A stretch of DNA of 41,793 nucleotides, from positions 1 through 41,793 of the forward strand of contig PUOX01000035.1 in NCBI GenBank assembly GCA_003552925.1, given 5' to 3'. The position numbers and the translations under genes are program-made. The notes beneath the pieces are model-generated. The model was not told where the DNA came from. It saw only the letters and a list, made by a program, of their open reading frames with translations, and ran no database searches. The DNA is from Mollicutes bacterium. GTDB taxonomy: Bacteria > Bacillota_I > Bacilli_A > Izemoplasmatales > Izemoplasmataceae. Each line of letters opens with the position of its first letter. The stretch's first letter is position 1. Shown in pieces: positions 23,561 through 30,808 of this stretch.

Positions 23561-24589
23561 ATGGCTTACGCGCTTTTTTTGGCGGTAACGGTACTGGCGC
23601 TTGCGGACGCATGGGTTGTTCGCTTGAACCTGCCGTTTCAGGAGAAGTCCCATAAACTGTATCACCGAAAAATATGGCATCGTTACGTGTTTGTGACGAT
23701 GCTTTTTGTCACGGTTTTGCTGGTGGAGTATGGGGTTTCGGTGCAATCGCTTGTTGTCGTCGTTGGGTTTTATCTTGTCGCGGCCGCAGCGGTGGATGCC
23801 TTGGTGGTCAAAGAGAGGATTCGCACCGGCATTCGCTTTTTTACGATGTTGTTTTTCCGAGGGTTTTTCGGAGGCTTCTTGTTGTTTTCCGCCTGGTTCT
23901 TGTTCCGTGTAATGCCTTTTTGGCTCTTTTTCGCCGGTCTTTTGATGATTGGCACGACCCTCGCCGTGCTGTTCGACAGGTTTCATTTTGCGCTGCTTGA
24001 AAAGAGGGTGCGTCTCGTACCCTACGAACATCGTAACGAGGATGCAAACATCGACCATCCGGTGTTGCGCAACGTGTACATGGTGCGTTTTCCTTCCATG
24101 AACATCGGTGTGAACGCCATGCTGCTCGGGCTTTATGGGAAGAAGCATCTTTTGGTGTCCGACGCCATGCTTTCACGTCTTCGCTCCGAGGAGATTCTCG
24201 CGATCTTCGTGCACGAACTCGGGCATGAAACGCGCAAGCATATGCGTACGAGACTGTGGTTCGCTTTGTTTGGCGCAATAATGTTGACCGCGGTCGGCTA
24301 TGCGTTTTTGACCGTCGGGTTCGGCAGTGGCGCAACGCTTGCGATAAATGCGTTTATGGCGTTCATATTGGCTTGGGCGCTTTTGCGCACTTTGTTGTTT
24401 TGGTTGTTGCACAAACAAGAATATGCCGCGGACGCTTACGCGAAAGCAATGGGGTATGGCAAAACTTTAAGCCGCGCGCTTCAAAAAATCGAGAGGATGT
24501 CCCATTCTACGCGCCTCCATCCGCTTTATGCGAGATTTCATTTGACCCATCCCAGAAGCGTCGATCGTGTGTTAAGATTGTTGGAATAG
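23561..24589 (+). CDS. M48 family membrane zinc metalloprotease
   Basis: This is a 342-residue membrane protease of the Ste24/HtpX group (peptidase family M48). Four hydrophobic segments occupy the first 140 residues. The zinc site HELGH lies in EEILAIFVHELGHETRKH (about residue 219), and the third ligand is the glutamate of EYAADAYA near 288. Two more hydrophobic segments sit between them. Such proteases take part in membrane-protein quality control or processing of small lipoprotein or peptide substrates. GCGGGTG precedes the ATG. It shares a unit with an HTH-TPR regulator, a class that elsewhere responds to processed peptides; a functional link is a guess. No terminator is evident after it. 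Confidence 0.88.
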   Translation: MAYALFLAVTVLALADAWVVRLNLPFQEKSHKLYHRKIWHRYVFVTMLFVTVLLVEYGVSVQSLVVVVGFYLVAAAAVDALVVKERIRTGIRFFTMLFFRGFFGGFLLFSAWFLFRVMPFWLFFAGLLMIGTTLAVLFDRFHFALLEKRVRLVPYEHRNEDANIDHPVLRNVYMVRFPSMNIGVNAMLLGLYGKKHLLVSDAMLSRLRSEEILAIFVHELGHETRKHMRTRLWFALFGAIMLTAVGYAFLTVGFGSGATLAINAFMAFILAWALLRTLLFWLLHKQEYAADAYAKAMGYGKTLSRALQKIERMSHSTRLHPLYARFHLTHPRSVDRVLRLLE

Positions 24590-24625
24590 AATACGAAATT
24601 CTTTCGCTTTTTCGCTCAGGGGGTG

Positions 24626-24631
24626 TATAAT
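24626..24631 (+). promoter_or_regulatory. -10 box of the transposase-HTH gene
   Basis: TATAAT at 24626-24631. A poor -35 candidate, TTCGCT, lies 17 bases upstream at 24603-24608. The transcript would start about 20 bases before the ribosome site. Confidence 0.5.
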
Positions 24632-24658
24632 AAAAGCATCACGGGGGGAGGAATATAA

Positions 24659-25459
24659 ATGAAAGATACCGGGGTCTACGGTTTTTCCGGTCTATGCCCT
24701 ATGGCGCTGGTCGGTTGGAAAGATCAAAATAAGACGCGATGGAGCGTAAGCGGCGTGTGCGCTTTGGAGTATGGAGACCAGACATTCCATGTGTACTTCC
24801 AAGACAGTTCGGAGTTCCTCCGGCACGCACATTCGGGGACCGGTTTTTCGCTCGCTCTCATTGAAAGCGTCGACATCGTCAAAAAGAGCCAAAACAAGAT
24901 TCCCGAAAAAGATCTTGTCCACCATGAAAACATTCCTGCGTACGAGGCCCTTTCGGATGTATTGTTCTTGCGTGTCGCCAACATTGAAGCTGCCGATAAA
25001 GCGACTTTGATCAAGGCTACGTTGATTCATCGTCTTCGGGGGAAAAAGAAACATATCAATCCATTGTTTCAAAGCGACGACGGGTTTTACTACAAATTGA
25101 GCCGTCACGCGGGAATCCCAGGCACTGCGAAAAAGAATCAGCCTTACACGTACGCCTTTAAACTCAAGCTTTGCCGGCTGAAGGCCGAAGGGGTTGCGTA
25201 CAAAGACCTTGCGCAAAGCTACGGCGTCTACCACGAAACCATCAAGGACTGGTATGCGCTTTATAAAACGTTCGGCAAAGAGGGGCTTACGAAAAAGAAA
25301 GCGAAAGAACTCGCCAAAACGAAAGTGTCCGAAGAAGACAAGCGACGTTTGGCCCGGGCCATCATGAACGGGGAGAAAACGTACCGAAAAGTTTGCTTAG
25401 AAGAAAACGTATCGCTCAGCCGATTGCACAACTGGGTCAAAAAAGAACGCCGACGATAA
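24659..25459 (+). CDS. Unknown N-terminal domain fused to two transposase-like HTH domains
   Basis: This 266-residue protein has an N-terminal region of about 150 residues that I do not recognise, with a beta-rich beginning and a helical stretch around 95-130. Two helix-turn-helix units like those of IS3/IS150 OrfA follow. The first covers about 163-210 (AFKLKLCRLKAEGVAYKDLA, then QSYGVYHETIKDWYALYK). The second covers about 228-264 (ARAIMNGEKTYRKVCLEENV, then SLSRLHNWVKKE). No catalytic OrfB, inverted repeats or target duplication surround it, so it looks like a captured DNA-binding module rather than an active element. It has its own -10, a GGGGGGAGG ribosome site and a terminator. Regulation of nearby genes is unproven. 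Confidence 0.72.
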   Translation: MKDTGVYGFSGLCPMALVGWKDQNKTRWSVSGVCALEYGDQTFHVYFQDSSEFLRHAHSGTGFSLALIESVDIVKKSQNKIPEKDLVHHENIPAYEALSDVLFLRVANIEAADKATLIKATLIHRLRGKKKHINPLFQSDDGFYYKLSRHAGIPGTAKKNQPYTYAFKLKLCRLKAEGVAYKDLAQSYGVYHETIKDWYALYKTFGKEGLTKKKAKELAKTKVSEEDKRRLARAIMNGEKTYRKVCLEENVSLSRLHNWVKKERRR

Positions 25460-25481
25460 GAGGGAGCTTCCCTCTTTTTTT
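25459..25481 (+). terminator. Terminator of the transposase-HTH gene
   Basis: AAGAGGGA and TCCCTCTTTTTTT form a compact stem with a T run directly after the stop. Confidence 0.85.
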
Positions 25482-25505
25482 GGGGTTTTCTACTGAGGCG
25501 GAACG

Positions 25506-25514
25506 TGCTATTAT
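25506..25514 (+). promoter_or_regulatory. Extended -10 of ydbS-ydbT
   Basis: TGCTATTAT, about 30 bases before the ydbS start; the -35 region is weak. Confidence 0.5.
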
Positions 25515-25544
25515 GAAATGGATTGAAAGATTGGAGGAGATTGT

Positions 25545-26030
25545 ATGGCACTTGAAAGACCGAAAGAACGGATCCATCCCAGCGCTATGAAAGTATGGCG
25601 TATACAGGGTGGCATCCTTTTCGCCATAGAAATCGCCATTGCAATCGGGTATTTCTTTTTGGCGCGTGAAGTCGCCGCGCTGCCCGGCTTTTTGTTTTAC
25701 ATATTGCTCGGGGTTGCCGGATTCATGGGCGTCTTGCATATTGTGGCGATTCCGCAGATTCGCATGATTTATTGGGGCTATGAGCTTCGCGAAGAAGAAG
25801 TGGACATTCAATACGGCCTCATTGTCATCAAACGCTCGTTGATTCCGATGACGCGCATCCAACATGTCGACACACACCACGGACCGATTATGCGGCTTTT
25901 CGGTTTGGCGACGTTGTCGATTTCAACCGCGGGCACGAAACACCAAGTTCCCGCTTTGAAACAAGAAACCGCGGAATCGTTACGCCGCCGCATTTCCGAA
26001 CTGGCATTGGAGAGTGAGGAAGATGTCTGA
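25545..26030 (+). CDS. ydbS: PH-domain membrane protein, YdbS type
   Basis: This 161-residue protein has two membrane helices (about 20-40 and 45-68) followed by one bacterial PH domain of the DUF304/bPH_2 type (YELREEEVDIQYGLIVIKRSLIPMTRIQHVDTHHGPIMRLFGL). The run of R-I-Q-H-V then L-F-G-L is typical. The YdbS/YdbT pair of Bacillus is linked to envelope stress and antimicrobial tolerance, with no known enzymatic reaction. Its stop overlaps ydbT by 8 bases. GGAGA precedes the ATG. Confidence 0.85.
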   Translation: MALERPKERIHPSAMKVWRIQGGILFAIEIAIAIGYFFLAREVAALPGFLFYILLGVAGFMGVLHIVAIPQIRMIYWGYELREEEVDIQYGLIVIKRSLIPMTRIQHVDTHHGPIMRLFGLATLSISTAGTKHQVPALKQETAESLRRRISELALESEEDV

Positions 26031-27429
26031 GGCAAGGCGACAACATCCCGTGACCATCTTGCTTTACTTCCTTCGGCAAATGAAGCACATGGCCATCCCC
26101 TTTTTGGTGTTTGTCATCAGTGTTGTGGCCGATGGGGGTTCTCTGCCGCCGTGGTACTTGATGGTTTTGGTGTTTTTGGGCATGGTGGTTGTCAATGGAG
26201 GCATCGCTTTTTGGCGATGGTTCTTTTTCCATTATGCGTTTCGCGACGGCGCTTTGGACATCAAGCGCGGCGCAGTGCTCAGAAGGCAAAGGCACATCAA
26301 AAGCGAACGCGTGCAGACGGTGAATGCGAAAGCCGGCGTGTTGTTGCGGCTGCTCGGTCTCGTTTCTTTGTCGATTGAAACGGCCGGCGGCACCGAGGAG
26401 CCGGAAGTCACCATCCACGCGCTCACCCATGATGAGGCGAATGTTTTGGAAGAAGGGTTGCGCGGTGAAACGGAAGCGGTTTCGACTGAAGAGAAGGGAA
26501 ACGCCATCGAAATCACTTTCCCCAGGCTCATGCTTGCGGCGCTCACCTCCGGCGGCGTCGGCGCGTTTGTCCTGCTGATTTTCGCCGTCTTTGCCCAAGT
26601 CGTGTTCTTCATCCCGGACGGTTTGCTTCAGGAGGTTGGCGAAAACATTGTCGCCGCGGGTGTCATGGCGTTTGTCTTGCTCGGGTTTGTGTTGTTTTTG
26701 ATCTCCTGGTTCCTGTCTGTCGTTCGCTATGTGTTTCGGTATGCGTTTTTCCGCGTGGAGAGAGTGAACGGCGAAATCCACATCGAGCACGGTTTGCTTG
26801 TGAAACGGCGCTTCACCGTGAAAACGCATCGCATTCAGGCGCTGAGCGTGGTTGAGGGATTGCTGCGCCAACCATTCGGGTTTGCGACCATCGAACTTGA
26901 AGTTGCCGGCGGCGGGAAGTACGAGGATTCTTTCAAGGTGGTGCTGTTTCCGGTGCTCGCCAAAAGCGAGATTCAATCGTTTTTGGACAAAACGCTTTCG
27001 GAATACGCTTTGAATTTCACCCTCACGCCCCTTCCCAAAAGAGCGCTTCGGCGGTACATGGTCCGTATCCATCTCTTGTATTTGCCGCTTATCCCCTTGT
27101 TTGTCTTTTTTCCTCTCACGATGCTGTTGCTGTTGCTGGTCCCGATGACGACGCTTTTGGCGTACATGCGCTATAAGGACGGCGGTGTTGCGGTGGAGGA
27201 CGCCCATTTGGTAAGCCGCTCCCGCTACATTGCCCGCACCACGGCGCTTATGCACAAAAATCGCGTGCAGGCGCTCGCAATTCAACGCAACATCCTGCAG
27301 CGGTGGCGGAAGCTTTCGACCTTGCAGTCGACGGTGCTTTCGGCCCCAAGCAAGACCACTTTCCAAGTGAAGGACATCGAAGAAACGCAAGGCGAGAGAG
27401 TGTATAAGTGGTACTCTCGGCACGCATGA
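26023..27429 (+). CDS. ydbT: PH-domain membrane protein, YdbT type
   Basis: This 468-residue membrane protein has three repeats of a membrane hairpin plus a bPH_2 domain, as in YdbT. The first PH domain reads ALDIKRGAVLRRQRHIKSERVQTVN (about 85). The second contains GEIHIEHGLLVKRRFTVKTHRIQALSV (about 248), and a third, more diverged one has RSRYIARTTALMHKNRVQALAIQ near 400. Hydrophobic pairs precede each. ATG 26023 overlaps the ydbS stop, with GAGG close upstream; GTG 26014 is a less likely alternative. It presumably forms a complex with YdbS. A bidirectional terminator follows. Confidence 0.85.
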   Translation: MSEARRQHPVTILLYFLRQMKHMAIPFLVFVISVVADGGSLPPWYLMVLVFLGMVVVNGGIAFWRWFFFHYAFRDGALDIKRGAVLRRQRHIKSERVQTVNAKAGVLLRLLGLVSLSIETAGGTEEPEVTIHALTHDEANVLEEGLRGETEAVSTEEKGNAIEITFPRLMLAALTSGGVGAFVLLIFAVFAQVVFFIPDGLLQEVGENIVAAGVMAFVLLGFVLFLISWFLSVVRYVFRYAFFRVERVNGEIHIEHGLLVKRRFTVKTHRIQALSVVEGLLRQPFGFATIELEVAGGGKYEDSFKVVLFPVLAKSEIQSFLDKTLSEYALNFTLTPLPKRALRRYMVRIHLLYLPLIPLFVFFPLTMLLLLLVPMTTLLAYMRYKDGGVAVEDAHLVSRSRYIARTTALMHKNRVQALAIQRNILQRWRKLSTLQSTVLSAPSKTTFQVKDIEETQGERVYKWYSRHA

Positions 27430-27463
27430 AAAAAGGGATGCAATTTTGCATCCCTGTTTTTTA
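27429..27463. terminator. Bidirectional terminator between ydbT and the GPx-like gene
   Basis: AAAAAAGGGATGCA and TGCATCCCTGTTTTTT pair with A and T flanks on both sides. It serves ydbT (plus) and the convergent minus-strand unit ending at 27461. Confidence 0.85.
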
Positions 27464-27937
27464 TAGCAATTTCGCAATGTCGACGCGCATTTTTTCAAAG
27501 CTTTTCATGGGGCCGTAGCGTTTGACGACCTTGCCTTCGCGGTTGATCAAAAACTTGGTGAAGTTGGATTTGATCTCAGGGCCAAGCAGGCCTTTTTTCT
27601 GGCGTTTGAGCCATGTGAAAATCGGGCTCGCTTTTTGGCCTTTGACGTTGGTTTTCGCAAACAGCGGGAAGGAAACGCCGTGGTCTTTGACGTAGGTGTT
27701 GTAGATGCCTTGGTTGGACTTGGATTCTTTCCCGCCGATTTGGTCGGTGGGGAAGCCCATGACGAGAAAGTGTTCGCTTTTATAATCTTTGTATATGTGT
27801 TCTAAGTGTTTCAGTTGTTTTTTGGCGAACTTGCTTTCGCTGGCGGTGTTGACGACAAGCACCACGTTCCCTTCGATGTTGCGGAAGTTGAGGGATTGTC
27901 CGTTGATCATTTTGGCGTTGAATCGAAAGAAAGACAT
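27461..27937 (-). CDS. Glutathione-peroxidase-fold protein lacking all cysteines
   Basis: This 158-residue protein has the length and fold motifs of glutathione/thioredoxin peroxidases: VLVVNTAS near residue 27, VMGFPTDQIGG near 59, FPLFAKTNVKG near 90 and NFTKFLINREGKVV near 125. The reactive Cys expected in NVASxCG is Ser35 (codon AGC, not a TGA selenocysteine). The second Cys of the GFPCNQ motif is Thr64, and the active-site tryptophan of WNFxKF is Ser124. There is no cysteine anywhere in the protein. It therefore cannot use the usual peroxidatic chemistry. The frame is intact and well formed, so it is probably a repurposed, non-catalytic relative. It is third in a def-tal unit. Confidence 0.85.
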   Translation of the reverse strand: MSFFRFNAKMINGQSLNFRNIEGNVVLVVNTASESKFAKKQLKHLEHIYKDYKSEHFLVMGFPTDQIGGKESKSNQGIYNTYVKDHGVSFPLFAKTNVKGQKASPIFTWLKRQKKGLLGPEIKSNFTKFLINREGKVVKRYGPMKSFEKMRVDIAKLL

Positions 27938-27955
27938 GCAATCACTCCCGTGGGG

Positions 27956-28606
27956 TTATTTTTTGCCGAACGCCGCTTCCCAGTCCGCCAAGAAGGCGTC
28001 GATGCCTTTGTCGGTCAAGGGGTGTTTGAGCGCTTTTTGGAACACTGCGTAAGGAACGGTTGCGATGTGGGCTCCGGCACGTGCGGAATCGGCGAGGTGC
28101 TGAGGATGGCGGATGCTGGCGCTGATGATTTCGGTGTCAAGGCCGTACATGTCGAAGACGTCGCGGATGTCGCTGACAACTTCGATGCCGTCGTGCAAGG
28201 TATCGTCTAGGCGGCCGACGAACGGTGAAACGTAGGTGGCTCCGGCCAACGCCGCAAGCAGAGCCTGGTTCAAGCTGAAAATGAGGGTGACGTTGGTTTT
28301 GACGCCTTCTTTGGAAAGCACGCGTACCGCTTTCAAGCCTTCGGCGGTCATGGGAATCTTGACCACCATGTTTTTGTGCATTTTGGCGATTTCGCGTCCT
28401 TCTTCGATCATCTTCTCGGCTTCTAAGCTGATGACTTCTCCGCTGATTGGTCCGTCGACGATTTCGGTGATTTCTTTGAGCACCTCGTTAAAGTCGCGTC
28501 CTTCTTTGGCGATCAGGGTTGGGTTGGTGGTGACGCCGCTTAACACGCCGAGTGCGGCGATTTCTTTAATGTGGTCCACGTTTGCGGTGTCGATGAACAG
28601 TTTCAT
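27956..28606 (-). CDS. tal: Transaldolase, small (TalC/YwjH) type
   Basis: This 216-residue protein is the small decameric-type transaldolase of the pentose phosphate pathway, moving a dihydroxyacetone unit between sugar phosphates. The Schiff-base lysine is K83 in [47 protein letters not shown] and SIRHPQHL are typical. The glutamate in GEVIS (about residue 57) and Phe in TLIF favour transaldolase over fructose-6-phosphate aldolase, which usually has glutamine and tyrosine there. Its ATG overlaps the def TGA by 4 bases (ATGA), so translation is coupled. The gpx-like gene follows after an 18-base gap. Confidence 0.92.
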   Translation of the reverse strand: MKLFIDTANVDHIKEIAALGVLSGVTTNPTLIAKEGRDFNEVLKEITEIVDGPISGEVISLEAEKMIEEGREIAKMHKNMVVKIPMTAEGLKAVRVLSKEGVKTNVTLIFSLNQALLAALAGATYVSPFVGRLDDTLHDGIEVVSDIRDVFDMYGLDTEIISASIRHPQHLADSARAGAHIATVPYAVFQKALKHPLTDKGIDAFLADWEAAFGKK

Positions 28607-29214
28607 TGTTTTTCCTCCTTATTGGAATCGGTATTTTGGTTGTTCTCTTGTGGCGGTGTGAATTGCACGGGGGTGATGCCTTCTAAGGACTCTTCGACGC
28701 GTTTGACGAAGAGCACCCCGTTTAGATGGTCGAGTTCATGCTGGAACACGATGGAGAGAAATCCTCGAAGCCTGATACGGGTTTCTTCAACCGTGTCGGT
28801 TTCGGGGTCGTAAAGGTGCGTCTTGACCGTGACTTTTTTGTGTCTTGGCACCAGTCCTTCGACTTCCCGGTCGACGCTCAAGCACCCTTCGCCGCCCGGC
28901 ATGTAGGTTTTGGCTTCCGAGTGGCTGATGATTTTCGGATTGATCATCAAATAATCATGCAAGGTTTCAAATTTCTCATCCAATGTGTAGATGGCGACCA
29001 AACGCTTGGAAATATCGATTTGCGGCGCGCTTAAGCCCACGCCTTCACGAAGCTCGTATTCTTCCCGTTTTTCTTCGTCTTGCGAATGTATAAGAAACTC
29101 TCTCATCTCTTTGAGGGTGTTTTTGGTTTCATCATCCAAGGGCAGTTCAACGGGCTTGGCTTTTTTTTCCAGAGTCGGGTGGCCTTCTCGTATAATGTTC
29201 TTCATTGTAATCAT
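28603..29214 (-). CDS. def: Peptide deformylase
   Basis: This 203-residue metalloenzyme removes the formyl group from the initiator methionine of new proteins. All three motifs are present: GVGLSAPQI (motif I), GGEGCLSV (motif II, with the metal cysteine) and HELDHLNG (motif III, HExxH). The length and the insertion between motif I and II match type II deformylases of Gram-positive bacteria. I chose ATG 29214, six bases after GAGGTG; a longer frame would run into the promoter at 29233-29262. It is the first gene of the def-tal-GPx-like unit. Confidence 0.95.
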   Translation of the reverse strand: MITMKNIIREGHPTLEKKAKPVELPLDDETKNTLKEMREFLIHSQDEEKREEYELREGVGLSAPQIDISKRLVAIYTLDEKFETLHDYLMINPKIISHSEAKTYMPGGEGCLSVDREVEGLVPRHKKVTVKTHLYDPETDTVEETRIRLRGFLSIVFQHELDHLNGVLFVKRVEESLEGITPVQFTPPQENNQNTDSNKEEKQ

Positions 29215-29232
29215 GTCGTTCACCTCGCACAT

Positions 29233-29262
29233 ATTATAGCAAATTCGCCAACAAATGCCCAA
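29233..29262 (-). promoter_or_regulatory. Promoter of def-tal-GPx-like unit
   Basis: On the minus strand TTGGGC (29257-29262), 18 bases, TATAAT (29233-29238), with TGC before the -10. Confidence 0.65.
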
Positions 29263-29343
29263 GAAATCGAACAAAATCTTTCGTGAAAGGCACTGAAAAA
29301 TGCACCGGTTGGTCTAAAAGCGTTTTCAAAGCGGTTATATATG

Positions 29344-29372
29344 TTGAGATTTGGCCCGATACACAGTACAAT
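29344..29372 (+). promoter_or_regulatory. Promoter of the phosphofructokinase unit
   Basis: TTGAGA (29344-29349), 17 bases, TACAAT (29367-29372). A second TACAAT lies at 29381-29386. Confidence 0.7.
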
Positions 29373-29406
29373 AAACATGGTACAATAACGAATCATGGAG
29401 GCTATT

Positions 29407-30537
29407 ATGAAAGCGATCAAGAAAATAGGAATCATCACCGGTGGAGGGGATTGCAGCGGTTTGAACGCCGTCATCAACGGCGTTGTGAAAGCCGCCGTCG
29501 ACAAATACGGCATTGAAGTTGTCGGCTATCGCCGGGGATATTTCGGCCTTTACCATAACGATTTCGTCAAGCTGGATTTGGATACGGTCTCCGGCATCAT
29601 GCACGAAGGCGGAACGATTATAAAGGCTTCGAATAAGGACAACTTGTTCAATTACCATTTCAAAAAAGAAGACGGTAGCTATGAATACAGGGATGTTTCG
29701 GATGTTGCAATCGAGAACATGAAAAAAGAGGGCGTCGACGGACTCATCGTCGTTGGCGGCGACGGTACGCTCACTAGCGCTAGAGACTTCCATCGCAAAG
29801 GCGTTCCGGTGGTTGGCGTGCCGAAAACCATTGACAACGACCTTCCTTCGACGGATGTGACGTTCGGCTACAACACCGCGCTTGAAACCATCGTTCAATC
29901 GTTGGACAAAATCCACACCACCGCCTACTCTCACGACCGCGTCATCGTTGTCGAAGTCATGGGCAGAAACACCGGTTGGCTCGCCTTAGAAGGCGGCGTC
30001 TCCGGCAGCGCGGATGTGATTTTGATCCCCGAGATTCCCTACGACCTTGAAAAAGTCGTGGAAAAAGTGAAAGAGCGCGACGCGCGCGGCCGCAATTTCT
30101 CCATCATTGTCGTCAGCGAAGGCGCAAAAGAAAAAGACGGCGATGTGCATGTCCGCGACGTCGTAGAGGATTCCCCCGACGCTGTGCGCCTAGGCGGAAT
30201 CGGCCAGAAAATCACTGACCAGCTCGAAGAGATGATCGACAACCACGAAGTGCGCTACACCAACCTCTCTTATCTGCAAAGAGGCGGGACCACGAGCCAG
30301 TTTGACCGCTTGCTCGGTCTTCGTTTCGGCGTTTCGGCCCTCGATTTATTGATGCAGGGCGGCGCCGGCAAAATGGTGCGCTACCAAGGGCGCGACATCA
30401 CCCATGTTTCGCTTGAAGAAGTGGTCGGAAAAGGCGAAACCGGCGAAACGAGCGAAGGCGGCGAGAAGTTTGTGGATCCGGAAGGGCAAATCGTAAGAAC
30501 CGCGAAATCTTTAGGCATTTGTTTCGGCGATGAATAA
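29407..30537 (+). CDS. pfkA: 6-phosphofructokinase (ATP or PPi type unclear)
   Basis: This 376-residue glycolytic kinase phosphorylates fructose 6-phosphate. Motifs include TGGGDCSGLNAVI at the N-terminus, GGDGTLTSA (about 117), the catalytic PKTIDND (about 138), MGRNTGWLAL and YLQRGGTTSQFDR. The GGDGT glycine is the residue of ATP users, where PPi enzymes often have aspartate. The lysine of PKTIDND is typical of PPi and mixed-clade enzymes, where classic ATP-PfkA has glycine. The donor is therefore not decided by sequence alone. It is longer than the 319-residue Bacillus PfkA, fitting the mixed clade. ATG 29407 follows GGAGG; ATG 29395 overlaps that site. It overlaps the next gene by 8 bases. 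Confidence 0.92.
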   Translation: MKAIKKIGIITGGGDCSGLNAVINGVVKAAVDKYGIEVVGYRRGYFGLYHNDFVKLDLDTVSGIMHEGGTIIKASNKDNLFNYHFKKEDGSYEYRDVSDVAIENMKKEGVDGLIVVGGDGTLTSARDFHRKGVPVVGVPKTIDNDLPSTDVTFGYNTALETIVQSLDKIHTTAYSHDRVIVVEVMGRNTGWLALEGGVSGSADVILIPEIPYDLEKVVEKVKERDARGRNFSIIVVSEGAKEKDGDVHVRDVVEDSPDAVRLGGIGQKITDQLEEMIDNHEVRYTNLSYLQRGGTTSQFDRLLGLRFGVSALDLLMQGGAGKMVRYQGRDITHVSLEEVVGKGETGETSEGGEKFVDPEGQIVRTAKSLGICFGDE

Positions 30538-30781
30538 AGAACAAAGCTATCCCATCGATTTTGACGCCTACGATACCGAAGAACTTGTAGACCTCGTGGA
30601 GTTTCTCTCGCTTGTTGAAAAGCATCATGCTAACGATGCGTCGGTTTCTAAAGAAGACTTGCAAAAGGCGTATACAAGGTTTCGGGAAATCCTCAACAAC
30701 AAGTCCGAGGAAAAGCGCATCGATAAGGCCTTTGAGAAACAAACCGGCGTTTCCATCTACAAAACCATGAAAAACCTCTAA
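30530..30781 (+). CDS. UPF0223 family protein (YktA type)
   Basis: This 83-residue protein resembles the UPF0223 family of Bacilli. YPIDFDAYDTEELVDLVEFLSLVEK at the N-terminus, AYTRFREILNNKSEEKRIDKAFEKQTGVSIYK and the overall length are characteristic. The function is unknown. It is translated from an ATG overlapping the last 8 bases of pfkA, which suggests coupled expression. A bidirectional terminator follows. Confidence 0.82.
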   Translation: MNKEQSYPIDFDAYDTEELVDLVEFLSLVEKHHANDASVSKEDLQKAYTRFREILNNKSEEKRIDKAFEKQTGVSIYKTMKNL

Positions 30782-30808
30782 AAAAGCGTTCCAAACGGAA
30801 CGCTTTTT
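30781..30808. terminator. Bidirectional terminator between the UPF0223 and desulfurase genes
   Basis: AAAAAGCGTTCC and GGAACGCTTTTT pair around an AAAC loop. It separates convergent genes. Confidence 0.87.

Noticed and set aside
23174-24148. Minus-strand frame of 324 codons
   Set aside because: It is antisense to yjbQ and the M48 protease gene, both of which have clear family motifs.
24659-25459. Active insertion sequence
   Set aside because: No OrfB/DDE region, terminal inverted repeats or target duplications are visible.
25888-27498. Long minus-strand frame of 536 codons
   Set aside because: It is antisense to ydbS/ydbT, is full of His/Arg/Gln typical of shadow frames and contains no recognisable domain.
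27830-27850. Selenocysteine at the peroxidase active site
   Set aside because: The codon at the Cys/Sec position is AGC (Ser), not TGA.
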